Assembly: GCA_030144725.1 (NCBI GenBank)
Contig: JASKMD010000031.1
Location: 4,189,852 to 4,253,851 of the forward strand
DNA from: Haematococcus lacustris
Lineage: Eukaryota; Chlorophyta; Chlorophyceae; Chlamydomonadales; Haematococcaceae
Direction of reading: 5' to 3'
DNA length: 64,000 nucleotides
Shown here: piece by piece, positions 30,040 through 43,662 of the stretch
How positions within the stretch are numbered: position 1 is the stretch's first letter
Layout of the letters: each line of letters opens with the position of its first letter
Program-made: the position numbers and the translations under genes
Notes under the pieces: model-generated
Told to the model about the DNA's origin: nothing
What the model saw: the letters and a program-made list of their open reading frames with translations, nothing else
Databases searched by the model: none

Positions 30040-33000
30040 ATGTCGCAGTTTGCTGGCAGTGCTGCCGCCGCGGTGGTGTGCCTGGTGGCGCAGCTGCTGC
30101 TCCTGGGGGCCCGGGCACAAAGCGCACAGCCCACCTTCGGGACAAACACAGCGACGGGCCCCTTTACCTTTGATGGACTCGAATTCGGTTTCGGCGGGCT
30201 ACAGGTGCGAGGCGGGGCTTGCGCCTCAACATCACCGCCTGCGGCCAGCATGCTGCACGTCGTAGACCGCGCTCACGTTGGTGGACGCTGCTGTGCTGCA
30301 GGTGAACGACCCCAACCTAGTGACACGCGCTTTCTCAACTGGCAAGTCCATGCGCTCGTCGGGCCAGGGGCATACTTCCCCAACCCCCCTGCTCACATCC
30401 GCATATTTCTGCATAACCCTAACTAGAGCTAGCTGGATGTCCTCCTTGCCTGGCACGTGGTATCTGCCTCCCATGGCTCCATTGGGAGCACTCGGCACCA
30501 GCCTTGACTGGAACACCAACCACAGGCCAGGGGCAGCAAGCAGCCCACCTGTGTAGTGCTGGGCTCAGCCTCGAGCCATTCATTCAGCCTGTCTAATTGC
30601 ACCAGCCTAGCCTGAGGGGGCAGCGCAGGCATACCAGGTTCAGGAGCCAGGGTGCCCTAGGGCCAGGGCCAGGGGGTGGCAGGTCCCTGGTGTCCAGGAG
30701 CAGGGGCATAGCGGTAGGAACCTAAGATGACAACTGCAGGCATCCCAGCCCCAGCCCCAGCCCCAGCCCCAGCCCCAGCCCCAGCCCCAGCCCCAGCCCC
30801 AGCCCCAGCCCCAGCCCCAGCCTCAGCCCCAACTGGCCTGGACTGCCACAACTGCCTGCTTCTGAGACTGCACCCCGTCTTTTAAGTTTCTCCTTTCTGC
30901 CCTCTGGCTTGCGCCTGTGCAGCTATCTTCAATCGTATCTTCAATACTCCAGGGCTGAGCTTTCTCACACAGGCATTGCCCAATCAGGCAAGACCTGGCA
31001 GAGGGGTGGGATGGGCAGTGGGGCGGTTCGGGCTAATGAAGCAACCGGAGTTATCAAGTTGGCAGCTTGGCTGCAGGTGCTGCTGCCCAGGGGCTGGCCA
31101 TGGGTTTGTGGAATTGTAGCGAGGTGGTGCTGCCTGTGTAGTGTGTCACCACTGGCGTGACCCAGCCTTGCGTTACTGGCTGCAAGGGTAGGTAACTCGA
31201 ACACTGGCAGGCTGCTGGGTGCCTGCAGGTGCGCTCGCCCTCGCAGCTGCTGCCCCAGGTGGTGCAGAATGCGTTGAGGCGGGACGTCACGCAGCTGGTG
31301 GGCTATGACGCCCCGGACAGGTGACCTGCAGGGCTGGCCACAGTCTAACATGTGGTGCGGGGTGGACCTGTCCCCACCCGAGGCATAAGGCATATGCTTG
31401 TGGCGGGAGGGTACAGCTGTTGGCAGGCGGGGGTGACAGGGTGTTCAGGCCGCAGGCAGGAGGAGGAGCAGGGGGCTGGGGCCGTGATAGTCTTGCGATC
31501 TGTGTAAGTCAACCCCTGCTGCCCAGTGGCTCTCAGCATGAAAAAGCAAGCGGCTGCCTGGCCCAGCCTCAGCCCTAGCCCCCAGCCTCTACACACCCCA
31601 CCTTACCCCCTGGGGTAAGTCAACCCCTGCTGCGTTGCCCTGCCGCCACCCCTCCCGCACCCTGCCAGGTTCTTTGCGCTGCTGTATGGCCTCCCCTCAG
31701 CCTCCCCAGGCCGCATCGTGCCCGCTGGCTGCGTCGGCCCTATCTACACCCTGGCAGTGAGCTGCTGGCCATGGGGTGGGCCAGCCAGGGGCAGGCAACA
31801 GAGCAGGAGGGGGCTAGGCTGGGGCATATGAAAGAGGAGGAGGGTAGGCTGGGGCAGGCAGGATGGAGGCGCCCAAGGCCTGTCAACTACTCCCTAGGAT
31901 CCAGTGACAACCTTGCCTTGCATGCTCTGATGCTTGAGCTCATGACCAATGTCACACATAGGCATGCACATTGTTGCATGAGGACCCAAAGCATGCCTTC
32001 CTGGAGAATTGAACAGTGGTCGCAGCTGACAATTAGCAGGAGGTGCATTGAGCATGGAATGGGTGCAGATATGTTTGATTGCCTGCACCTGCCTGGCTGC
32101 TCTCAACCTCGGACTCTGACCCCTGCTGCTGCTGCTGCAGGTCAATGGAGGCAACTGCAGCACCTCGCTGACAACGGGCGAGGTCGCCTGCACGCCCCCC
32201 TCCCTGACCCTCGCCATCTCACCCCTGCAATGTGAGTAGGGGCTGGAGGTGCAGGCAAGGCGGCTGTTCAAGCTTGGGCAAGGGCAGCTGTGGTGGCTTC
32301 TGGCCGGCCGACCTGTACTAAATGTTTCATATCCCCTGCTGGCTGCTGGCGCAGGCACTGGTTTCTACCGCATTGGGGCCGCGTTCAGGGTAAGCAGGTG
32401 ACGAAGAGGAGGGAATGCTTGGACCTGCACATGTAACATGGCTGGCTTGCGGCCGTGCGCAGGGCCCCATCGTGCGGCCGGTGGTGCCCCTGTCGCCAAT
32501 TCGAGGCGGTTACCTGGGCGGGCGACCGGGCGTGTTCGACTTCGGCACCGCAGTCAATCTGACGCGCGTGCAGCTAGGCTTTAATGTCAATGTGCGCTTG
32601 AATTGCATTCCCCATCGCCAAACCCGCGACGGTGGACCGCGCTTTCTGCGCCGTCGCTGACCCGCCCTGCCCTGTGAGAGATCTGATCACACTGGCCGTG
32701 CAGGCTCGGCGAGTGCTCAACGACTTCGGCGTGACACGCTGGTACGACTACCTGGTCAGCTTCCTGGGCTTCTTGTTTCTCAGGGCCAGCCGCACGTTGC
32801 TGTCCACGCCCGTCAACACGCTGCTGCGCAATGCCAATGTCAACGTCAGTGCCCCAGGCGCCGCAGGTCAGCGTCCCACCCTAGCCCCAACCAGCGTCCA
32901 GGCTATGGTCCTCCAAGACAGGGCCGGGCTCGGCTGCAGCTGCCTTGAGTGGCTGCAGTGCCAGTGCCTCAAGGTCATACTGCCAGGCACTGGGCCCTAG

Positions 33001-35069
33001 GCGGCTGCAGACACAATCCCAACAACACGAGCAACATCATGCTGCACGCAGCTTTGCATGCATAGAGCTTGCCACGCGCAGCACACTGCCTTGCCAGCTG
33101 CCTGATCACATACCAGGCTGCTGGTCCTGCATAAGCCGTACGTTTGACTTGCCCTGATCAGCAGGGGGGTTGCCCGGACTCAATGCCAGCAGCCCCCCGG
33201 GCGGCGTCCTGCCTGGTACTGGGGGGGTCCTACGCTCAGCTGGCCTGGCCCAGGGGGGTCTGGATGACGGCGCTGCCAGCGACAGTGGCCTGGCTCAATC
33301 ATTAGACTGGGCCGTACAGGCAGCACGCAGCAGGCTGCAGGTGAGTTACCGGCCTGAGCTGGCCAGACTGTGCCGCCTGCTGCTCACCCAGCTCCCTGGA
33401 CCTTACCTCTTCCTCCAACACCACACAAGGTCCCAGCCCCATGCCGCTGCCCATGCCTTCCGCCTCCCTCGCCCTGCCTCCCTGCCGCCTGCTGCTAAGG
33501 GCTGGCTGGCCCCCTGAGTACTGCTGTGGCATGCAGCGCAGGTTCAGCGCAGCAACAGCCGTACCGCCGCCACCACCGCCCTTCAAAACCCAGAGACGTT
33601 GCTGGCAGGGGTGGCCCAGGTGAGGGTGGGGAGCCCCTGTGAAGGCAGCAGTGGGGTGGGGCGGGGGCGGGGGCGGGGGCGGGGGCGGGGGCGGGGGCGG
33701 GGCCAGGGGAGGGGGCAACAGCGGCTGTCCTAGGTGGAGCAAAGGTGGCTGCTTTGTGCCTCGTGCCTTGTTTAAGGGGCCTGGCTCAGGGCTTGGCAAG
33801 CTGGAGTGCGCCATGCAGCTCCCTGGGCCCAGTAGACCATGGATGAGGGAAGCTGTGCCTGAGAGCCGCAGCGGCCCCATGGCCCCCAGCCCCCGGCTGG
33901 CCTGCTCCCCCCCTCCAACACTCCTGCCCCATCCCGCTCCATGCTGCCTCACCCTGATGCCTCTAACCGCTGTTCCTGCTGGGCTGGCCTGCCTTGCCCC
34001 CTGGCCCTTGCAGAGCGCTGGGGCTGCCGGCTTCACTCAGTTTGCCAGCCTGCTGTCTAGCCTGCGCCAGGCGCCAGTGAACAGCAGCGCAGGCGACGGC
34101 CCTGCAAACAGCATCACCCGCCAGCAGCTGGGCAACTCTCAATATGGTGCGCTGGCTAGACTGCCAGGGGGCACGGAGGGGTGCCAGGCCTGGGTTGATT
34201 GAGCGGCCGGCAGGGGGCAGGGGCGGGAGTAGGGAAGGTGCCACCGCCCTGCAGCCACCAGCCCTGGCACCGTGTCCCTTCACCCCTGCTCATGCTGGCA
34301 TGTTGAGGCCAAGGCTAGGAGCCCCCTCCCCTTTCCCACACAGCTGCTGCTGCTGCTGACCTTGGCCAGGAGCATTTGACGCACAAGGCATGTACAACCC
34401 CAGCAGCCCAACAGCCAGCCAGGGCGCAGACTCCCTCATGGCGCAGCTCACAGGCAACCCCGCAGCGGGGGACCCGAGCACCAGCGACGGCCTGGTCTAC
34501 CAGCAGCTGGACTCAGCATGGAGGTGCGCAGCCCTGGCCCTGGTTGAGGAGGGTGACTCAACATGACAGGTTGGAGAGAGGGGCCCTTGCCACAGGGCGA
34601 GCCTCATGGCTCAACTCGCAGCCCCCAGCACTATGCCCCAGCACTATACCTACAGTGCTGCGCCGGTGTTGCTGCACTGCGCTGCTGATCTAGGTTGGGT
34701 GACGGCAGAGGGGATGGGGTCACCAGCCTGTGGTCCTCTCGGGCCTGACCTGGGGCTAGGCTGCCGCAACCCCTCAGCTGCCGACTGTGTCGCGTTTGCA
34801 GGCAGAGCCAGCCCGGCCAGGCCGCGGTCCTCGACGACCTCGCGGGACGCGGCCTGCAGAAGGGCGTGTTTGCGCTCCTGCAAGGGAGCAGTGCTGATGC
34901 ATCGGCCAACGCGAACGGAGCTACAGGCTCCCAGGTGCAGCAACCGGCGGGTACCAGAGTCAGTGATGCGCCGCTTGACGCGGGGGCTGCGTTTGCGGGG
35001 AACACGAGCTTCCTTGACTTCCTGAACACGCTCCCAGATACACCCACAGCAGCCGCATCGCCCTTGTAA
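30040..35069 (+). CDS. Secreted protein of unknown family, 14 exons
   Basis: Exons by hand: 30040-30204, 30266-30341, 30924-30988, 31229-31320, 31669-31756, 32141-32231, 32355-32389, 32463-32591, 32704-32866, 33165-33340, 33542-33619, 34014-34146, 34370-34523, 34802-35069. All junctions keep phase and give 570 residues. Two donors (after 30341 and 30988) are GC rather than GT. The start has a clear signal peptide: hydrophobic VVCLVAQLLLL, with likely cleavage after GARA or nearby. The mature part has a few Cys, several N-x-S/T sites (NCS, NLT, NSS, NAS), and a Ser/Gly/Ala/Asn-rich C-terminal half. No domain is recognised. It is probably exported to the wall or medium. The function is unknown. 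Confidence 0.72.
30746..30830. repeat. (CCCCAG)n repeat in an intron
   Basis: About 14 units within intron 2 of the secreted-protein gene. Confidence 0.95.
33655..33703. repeat. (GGGGGC)n repeat in an intron
   Basis: About eight units between exons 11 and 12 of the secreted-protein gene. G-rich on the sense strand. Confidence 0.95.
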
Positions 35070-35801
35070 GGAGCGGATCGTGTGTCTAGGGAGCGCACAG
35101 TTCCTGGCGTGATGGGGTCGATCCCACGTCGCAATTCCGGAGCAATCTAGCTCGGGACGCGGTCTGACGGGCTAGTTCCGAAGTTTGGGAAGGCTTGTTT
35201 TAGGGGAGGGGAGGCTACTTGGGCGGGGCACTACTTAGAGGCATTGCACCGAAAGAGGCGCATGTGCATGACGAAGGGTGTGCACGAGAGAACAGCCCAC
35301 GATGCCACACAGAAGGCCATGGAGTGGACAGATCAAGCCTTCAACGGTTGACGGCCTCAGCACAGTAGTCGGTCAGCATGGCGTCCACAAATGCCATGCT
35401 GCACACATTAGAAACGTCCTCAAAGCCATCAAGTATGACCAAGCAACGATGGCTGTCAAAAGAACCATATTGCGTTGCAAGGTCGAGCCTGCGCTGGTGT
35501 TTTGACCCCCTAGGTTGTGGAGGGCTCTTCAAGCGCTGCCTCTCTATGCCAACAGCACCAGGTGTGCAAGACTGGAGGGTAACAGAGCTTCAACCTCCAG
35601 CAGCAGCAGAACAGGGCCCATCTCCAGCTATTGTGGCACTGACCCCTTACAACCTGCTATACACAATGGGCGTGGTCAGCCCCAGCATCCACGCTGTCCA
35701 CATTAATGTCTTAGGGGCAACGGGTGCCTGACCCTGCCCTGTTGCTTAAGGCGACTGGCGACATGGCAAGCATGCACTAATGCAATGTGGTCAATCGAGC
35801 C
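35070..35801. other. Convergent intergenic region
   Basis: Lies between the stop codons of two convergent genes and should contain both 3' untranslated regions. Frames of up to 117 codons have no motif and no splice partners. Confidence 0.5.
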
Positions 35802-38800
35802 CTAGCACTGCTGCTGCGCTCTGGCTGACCCTGGCCCTACACCCCCCTCCCACTCTTGCTGTTGCTGCTGTGTCAGCATAGCTGAGGCTGCAGCGGCTGG
35901 CTGGCAGTGCGCTGTGTGCACTGAGGTATGGAGCTCACTGCAACCGCTGGTATCAGGCAGCAGCCATTGGGGGCAGCCAGGTCCTGTATCGACAGCCCAG
36001 CCCCCAGGCAGGGCAGGAGGCGGAGGGGGCAGCAGGCATTGAGACCAGGAGGGGGGCGCTGCCTGGCTGCTGCAGCCGCTGCCCTGGCGGCTGAGGAGGC
36101 ACTTGCTGCTGGCGGAGGCCCAGGACTCGGGCACAGAGGGGGTGGCAGCCAGGGGAGGGGCTGCGTGCGGGTGAAGGGAGCACAGCGGGCAGTGCGGCAG
36201 CAGCACGGCAGGCCGCCAGGGGGGCGCTGCCCCTGCCTGGCCCGGGACCATAAGAGGTGTGGGATGCGGGGCTCGGTAGGCTACAGCACCCGGCTGGGTG
36301 AACAGCTCCTCAGGCAGGGCGCAGCCGGGAGACTGGGGCTGGGAGGGGGGGCCGGCTGCCAGGGCGAGCGGTGGTGCTGGCCATGGTCGCATGTCTGTCC
36401 TGGCTTGCCGGCCTGCAGCTGCAGGTGGTGGGTAGGCTGAGTGCAGGAGGTCAGTGGGCAGGGGGGTGCAGCATGAGGCTGCGTGGGAGCTGGGCGGGCG
36501 GAGTGGCAGGGCAGCCAGGCTGTTGGTGACGCTGGAAGTGGAGCAAGCTTGGAGGTTTGGGGGGCAAGGCTGGGACAGTGGCTGCGACCATACATGGATG
36601 GCCAGCCACTGGCGGCAGCCTGGGCGCATGGCCTCCCCCCCTCCGCCGCTCCCTGACTCTGACTGTTGGCCCAGGGCGCGGCCGGGCTGCAGGGGGTTGA
36701 GTGCAGCCAGGCTGGCGTGATCCCCCTCCGGGGCAGTCAGACGCACTGTGCTCGTTACCTGCTCCTGTAGGGCGCTGAGGCCGGGGCTGCAGGGCAGTGA
36801 GTAGGGTGGCAAGCCAGGGGCGAGGGGGCGGTGCCCTGCCTGGACCTGTGCAGGCTGCCTGGAGGAGGTTGGGGTGAAGGAGGCAGCGGGCCCCCTGCTG
36901 GCCCCTGACCTCTCTAACGGGGAGCAGTGGGGGGCAGGGGCCCAGAGAGGGGGCGCAGCAGCTGGCTGGGCTGACAGGGTATGCCTGGGCCTGTGGCTGG
37001 GGTGCCCGTCTGACCGGGCTGAGGCTGGGGTGGCTGGTGGGTACCTGGTGGCAGGTGAGGGGGTCTGGGCAGTTGCACCAGTTGCTGGCCAATGTGTGGA
37101 CCAGGGGCGGCTGGAAGGCAGCGGGCTGGCAGCAGTGCTGGCTGTGTGCTGCTTGTGCTGCTCCAGCCAGGCCCGCGGCGACAAGGAGGATTGGGGCAGG
37201 GAGCGTACGGTTGGGAGAGGGTGGGTGTCTGCTGCTGCCGGGGCCAGGGAGCTGGAGGCTGGGGAGCACAGCTGATGCACCCAGGGCTGCAGCTCTGCCA
37301 GCAGGTCAGCAGCGCCTGCAAGGCCAGTGCCAGGCGCAGCGCTGGGCCGAGGTGGGGCCTGGTGCTGTGCAGCTGGCTGGAGGGGGTGAGGGGAGGTGTG
37401 GGCAGCTTGGGGTGGAAGGGTGAGGCTCTCTTCCTCCAGCTCCAGGGGGGGCGGGGGCTGGGCGCACCAGGCTTTGCCAAACAGGACAGGGTAAGGGGGG
37501 CAGCAGGCCCCAGCCTGGGCTGCTAGCGCTGCAGGGCAGCAGCAGACACAGTACAGCTGAGGGCAGGCTGGAGTGCGATTGCAGCTCAAGGCAAACTGAT
37601 ATGACTCTGTGTCATGCAAGGAACCAGGCACAAAGTCCATCAAGACCGACAGTAGCAGCCAGCAACATGCAACACACCTGCCAAGGGTGCGCCTGGCCCC
37701 CTCCCAGGCTTGGACGCTGCCATAGCTGCTTTGCTTGTGACTGCTTCACCATCATGCAGTGGGCTGGGCGGGGGTGGCCTTAGGCCCAGCGGCCGCACCA
37801 GCTCCTCAAACACATCGTGCACCTGCACCAGCTGCAAGGCAGGCTCCTGGGCGGCCCCAGCTGTGTCCGCTATCCCTGCCTGCCGCTGGTGAGCCTCGAC
37901 CTGCTCCACAGAGCTGCACTGCCCGCCAGCAGCCAGCACCCCCTGCTGCCCCGCATGCTGCCTGCCTACCAGGTGCTTGGCTGCTGGGCTTGGCTGCTCA
38001 GCGCCAGGGGGCCCCGTGAGGTGCAGTGGTGCGGCCACCCCAGCAGCTCTAAGCCGGGTCAGGGCTGCAGCCAGCTGCTCACCTGCCAAGGCCTGAGCTG
38101 GAGCCATGCTGTCCAGCAGGCTGCAGGGGGAGGGCAGACCTGGGCCTGGCTCAACCTCCTCGGTTTCAGCTGCCTGACCTGTGGATTCTACACTGTCAGT
38201 CGCGGCGGACACCATGTCGCCCCACTCCTCCTCAGCTATGCCCACTACCCCTGCCAGCTCTCCCAACTGCTTGGCACTCCCCACAGCTGTCGCCCCAGAG
38301 CCCCCCTCCCTTTCTAAGCTGCCTCTCTCAAGCAACAGACTAGGGGCTGAGCAGCGGGTGGGGGAGCAGGGGGATGAGTGCTCATGCTTGGTGCAGGGTC
38401 CAGGCAGGGGGGGCAGGGCCAGCGCCATGTCGTACCACAGCAATGCACCACCCTCCTCACCACCCGCTGTGGTTGCCAAGGGCTGCTGGCGGGTGGTCTG
38501 CTCCCCCACTTCGCTTCCCCTGTCACTTCCCACACGACGCAGATCTGGGAGCCTGTCTGTCCATGGAGCACCAACTGGCTCAGTTGCTGGTGGGCCGGCA
38601 GCTGCTTGCCCTGATGCCCATGCCGCCAGCAGCACTCCAGCCCCCACTGGCTGACCTGCTCTGGGGACACTGGCCCGCGCTACGCCCAACCCACCGCCAG
38701 CCTCCCTGCCTGGTGCCCTACAGTTGGCTTCAAGGCTGACGGGGGCACCCAAGCCCTCAAACCCTGGGCACAGCACAGCGGCAGCAGTGCCTGGCTCAGC

Positions 38801-41800
38801 GGCTGCGCCACCAGGGCCCGTAGCCTGAGTTGACCCCCGGTGCCGCTCCACACCCTGGGCCAATACCTCCAGCTCAGCCAGCCAGCGCTGGCTGGGGCTG
38901 TCAATAGTGCCGGCCCCCTGCTGGTTGGCGCTAGCCGGCTCCCCAATGGCAAAGCCTGGGAAGGTGTGACCAGGCGCGTTGACTGCATTGCTGCCACCAG
39001 GCTGGACCTCCTGTGTTGGCTGGGTGGGGGGCAGGGAGGGTAGATGTGATGGTGGCTGCAGGAGAGAGTATTCTTCAAGCAAGTGGCTAGGGGCTGGCTC
39101 ACTGGCAGGCAAGGCAGCGTCAAGGCAAGGCCCTGCAACCTCCGCCATCACAGCCGCCACCGTGATTGTGGCCTCCCCTGCTGCACCTGCTGGCATGCAA
39201 GCAGCAGACCAGCCCTCCGCGTCCAGCTCCTGCAGCTGCCGCTGGGCCCTCCTGGCTGCCTGCACTGCCGCCTTTTCCTCCTCAGCACAACGAGTCAGCA
39301 GCGAGGTGAACACTGCCTGGCAAAGCTGGCGGACTGCCTCAGCTGCCACCTGTGCCTCTGCTGCTTGCTGCGCTGCAATTGCCGCCGCCTGCTGGGCTGC
39401 AGCAGACGCAGTGGCTTGTGCTTCCAGCTGAGCCACCCATGCCCAGTGGCGCGCCAGCACCTCCTGCTCATGCTGAGCCACCATGCCCAGAGGCCGCTGA
39501 CCACCCCGCCTTCTTCCAACAGGACTAATGCCTGGCCCTGACCCTGCAGCCGCCACTGAGCCACCCAGTACAGACTGCTTAGCCCTTGAGCCCACTCCCT
39601 CTTCTGACCCAGAGCCTGTCTGGCCTGCCCCAGCCTCCTGCACTGTGCCAGGGCCGGTGGAGGGGCCCAGCGGCATCAGGCCCCGCCCCTGCTGGCCCCC
39701 CTGCTCCCAGCCCTGAAGCGTGTCCCTCTGCAACAGCTGCTCCAACAGGTCAGCAAACAGGCCCTGCTGCAGGGCGGCCAGCAGTGCAGCGGCGGCCTGG
39801 GCCTCCCTAGCGTCAGGCACCTCAGCAGTGAGGGCCAGGGCAGCCACCTGGGCTGCTTGCTCAAAGCTGATGCTGTCCAGAGGGTCAGCAGGGGGAGTGG
39901 AGGTGTCTGCCTGCCGCCGGGCTGCCAGCTCAGCCGCCCACTGGGCTATTGCGGGTGACAGGCGCGGTGCTGCAGGGCGGGGGGTGCACTCTGACCAGGG
40001 TGCAGGGGCGGTGCTCATGGTGCGCAGGGCTGCCACCAGCCGCCTGCCAAACACCGTCTCCAGCACATCACCCGGGTCAACCCACTTGTCACCTGATACG
40101 TCTCCCACTACCCCTGACTCTGCCAAAGCTCCACTGGCTGTACTACAGGGTGTGGGTGCCGGGTACAGCGGGCCAAAACATTCATCCACCGCTGCAGGGG
40201 TAGGCAACGGCTGAGCAGGGCTCCTAGGCAGACGTGCTTCTTCTGCTGCTTCTGCTGCTGTATCTGCAACAGGCTGGCCAGCTGCACTGGCTGCCAGGAG
40301 GTCTGCGTCACTGCTGCCGTGTCCTGGCATGCCCTGCTGTGCTGTTCCAGCAGGTGGTGCTACACACTCCTCACCAGGGACAGCTGGGTCACCAGAGCCG
40401 CCCACATGCACAACAGAACTGTGCTCAGGCCGCGATGAGGCAAGGCCCGGCTGTTTCACACTTATGAGGAGCCTGACCTTGTGAACAACAGGCTGGGGGG
40501 GTCTAGGGAGTGGATGAGCTGGGACCAGCAGCACTACTGCCACCCGCTCGCTCTGGTCACCCGCTTGCTGAGACAGCTGCAGCCTCACGAGCTGAAGCCC
40601 AGAGTCACCCTCAGGCTGCATTGCCTCACCACCAGCCTCCTCCCCGCACTGCTGGCCTTGAGCATGCGGTGGCAGGCGCTGGCACAGGGTCGCTTGCTGC
40701 ACACTGCCAGAGTTGTGCCGAGGGGAGGGTGCGTCAGCCTCCACCAGTAGCTGCACAGCCACAGAGCCTGGGCTCTGCTCCTGCTGCAGCTCCGCCACAC
40801 TGTCCCGCCACGCAGCCCAGGCCCCCTGGGGCCTGACAGGTGGAGCAGACAGGCGACCACTGGGCGCCAGGACAGGCTTGCGCTGCCATGCTGCAGCTCT
40901 GGAGGCAGCCCTGCTTGCCGTGCAGCCGGCACTGCCCTCACTGCTGCACCTGCCGGGCCTAGACCCTAGCGGCTCGCCAGCTGACACACTTGCACACATA
41001 CGGGCAGGGACTGGCGGTGCATTGCGCGGGACACTGCCCTCTGCCACATGCTGCACACCTCCTGCCGCTGTCTCTGCCATCTGCCAGCTGTCCGTTTGAG
41101 CCTGGTCTGAAGCGGCTGACACAGCGCCACCAGGCCTGGCCGGTTCAAGGTCTGCTTTGCAGCTGACAGTGCTGGGCACACTGGGCTGTGCAGGACCGGG
41201 GTATGGGGTCCCCTCATGGCGGCAGTGGTGGGTTACGCCACCCCTGCTCCCCGCAGAGCCTGTGTCCGGCGCCTCCAAGCTTTGCTCGAGGAGGAAGGCA
41301 GCAGGGCAGAGGGGCAGATGCACGTCGTCATCCAGCAAGCAGTTTTGCCTGGGGGGCGAGCCGGCAACTGCGGGGAAGCTGGAAAGATCCACAGCCATGC
41401 CTGGTGCAGCAGAGGTTTGCCCACTGCTGCCACTGGCGGTGCAGAGAGCCAGAGGTTGGGCGTCGCTTGTCGGGAGGTCAACAGGCCACTCCCCAGCCAG
41501 CAGGGAGGGAGACTCTGGTGGCTTGCTTGCCATGCTGCCAGCGTCAAAGCCATCTAGCAAGTCAGGCGCCCACGCAGCGCCCTTGCCCTGCTCCTGGGCA
41601 TGCAGTTGCGCCCGCCAGTGGCGGTAGGAGACCCGCACCCCCGGCAGATCTGGGCTGAGACTGCTGCTGGCCTTCACGCCCGCAAGCGTGGCTGCACTGT
41701 CTGCCTGCTTGGCTTGGCAGGGGATCCCCTGCCTGACGAGGAGTGCGGGTGCACTGTCTTCCTGCTTGCTGCAGACATGGCCGCTTGGCTGTGCGCTTGA

Positions 41801-43662
41801 AGACAGGGTTGCCAGGAGGGTGAGCCCACAGGCTGGCTGTGGAGGGGCAAGCGGTGATGGCTGCTGAGGGCATGCAGGTGGACACGCGCTCTTGGGCTGC
41901 AGGGCGGTGGGCATGGGGAGGGCGCTGTGATGTGCCTTGGCTGGTGTGGCCTGCGCCTGGCTTGCCTCCCCCGGCAACCCCTGCACATCCAGCAGAACAG
42001 CTGCAGTGCTGAGGTGCTGGCGCCCCCATCACGTCTGTAAGCACGTGCAGCAACAGCACAGCAGGCCACCACGCTGTCACCACCCGCTTGCATATGGCCG
42101 GGTGCCAGGGTCACATTGAACACACTCACAACACATGGGACGCACAGGCAAAGCTGGGTGGTTGAAAAGCAGGGTGTGGCTCATGCTAGCTGCTGCCCTC
42201 TTACTTGGATGGTGGAACCACATTTGCCGCTGTTGCCACCACCCTCTTCAAGACCATTGGCTGCTGCAGTGGCAGCGACGCGGCAATGCAGTCAGGACAG
42301 ATCCTCATCACCCACATATCAATGCCTTGTAAACTGGGGTTGCAGGGGCTGCACCACTTACTGGCAGCGGTCTTCTTGAGGGCTGGCAGCCCCAGCCTCT
42401 CCGCCCTGCGCCTGCGCGCCTCCTCCACCTCCTGGGCAGCCACCTCCCGGGCCTCTGCTGCCACCTCCGTCAGGCCCAGCAGGCTCAGCAAGCGCTGCTC
42501 AGACGCTGAGCCCTGCCACCTGCACCACACACGGTCCTGCACCTTGCCCTGCAACAGATGTGGGCTGTCATCTGCAACAAGCATCACCTCAACCCCACTG
42601 CCACTGGCAGCAGCACCAGCAACAGCTGTTGGTTGTGGTTGCCACACAACATGTTATGATGCAGGATAAGCTGAACTACCTGTACCTTGCATCCACGTTT
42701 GCCTCTGTGCCTGCAGGCTCAGTGACTGCCGCAGCTGCTGCCCGGAGCTCTGCAGCCTCCTCTGCTGTCAATGGCGCCGACAACTGGGTGTCCTGCAGCA
42801 GCAGGGCAACAGGGCAGCCGGTCAAGGACTACCTACACCTCCCTGTCTGTGCACCCTGGGGTTTTGCATGCGCTGCTCAGCTTGATTTCCTGTAAGCTCG
42901 GCGCCGTTACATTGAGCATGAGGAAGGCGATGGCAGAGTAGCCTTCGATGAAGATATCCAGGCAGACGGGCTAGGGATAAAGGCAACAACAAGAGGGGCA
43001 TAAGCTGGGAGTAGGATGAGGGGTGCAATGAAGGTTATGGGATACAGTGAAGTGAGGCATGTAAGTGGGGCATTTGTCACGTGAAGACCACAAAGCATGC
43101 CAAGCTATACACTAAGCCCACAGCCATAAGTGCACCGGGTTCAGGGATTGAGCAGAAGAGTAGATGCAAGTGCTGTGTTGAATGCCCAAAGCTGCGCCCG
43201 CAGAGAAACAGCTAAGAATAGTTTATGTTCTAAGCAATCTAGACACAGCGGGTGAGAGGATTTCAATCAGGGGTTAGATGGTTGGTACTCATTCCTCTGG
43301 CGTGCCCGCACCTCGGCAGCACTAGCAAACGCCATGCGCACCACATCTCCCAGCGCATCCTCCGGCAGAGTCAAGATGTCTTGTTCCAATGGTGCAGGCT
43401 CAAGAAGGGGAGGAAGAACGGAAGGAGGAGAGGCGGGCTGCACCGGAGTAGCTTCAGCAAAGTCACCGAACCCGTCATCGTCATCGTCGTCGTCGACATC
43501 GCGTCCGTCTTGACCCACGGGGGCTTCTGGCAAAGTTGACTCGAACTCGCCAAACATGGCCGGCTCTGCGGCATCGGCATTCGTATCGGTTTCTATACCA
43601 TCATCTGCACCATCCGGTTGCTCCGATTCCACCACAACAGGTGGTGGTGAGGTCTCGTCCAT
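35802..43662 (-). CDS. Very large Ala/Gln/Pro-rich protein with FGxF motifs, possible clathrin-adaptor accessory protein
   Basis: Five exons on the minus strand (43662-43312, 42792-42686, 42597-42362, 42000-37678, 37528-35802) join in phase to 2247 residues. The start of exon 3 could be six bases upstream. The N-terminus is acidic and carries FGEF (residues 37-40) and FGDF (65-68, after a run of Asp). FGxF motifs of this kind bind the ear domains of gamma-adaptin and GGA proteins, as in aftiphilin. Exon 3 encodes VWCRWQGSASEQRLLSLLGL followed by a long charged helix. The rest is low complexity with Ala/Gln coiled-coil-like stretches around residues 900-1100. A role in vesicle trafficking is inference from the short motifs only. 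Confidence 0.62.

Noticed and set aside
32591..32703. A frameshift in the secreted-protein gene
   Set aside because: The apparent change of frame is resolved by a 112-nt GT-AG intron (32592-32703) that joins the flanking exons in phase.
36451..37526. Several frames of 120-270 codons overlapping the FGxF gene on both strands
   Set aside because: GC-rich low-complexity coding sequence leaves alternative frames open. Only the minus-strand frame starting at 37528 joins in phase to the upstream exon.
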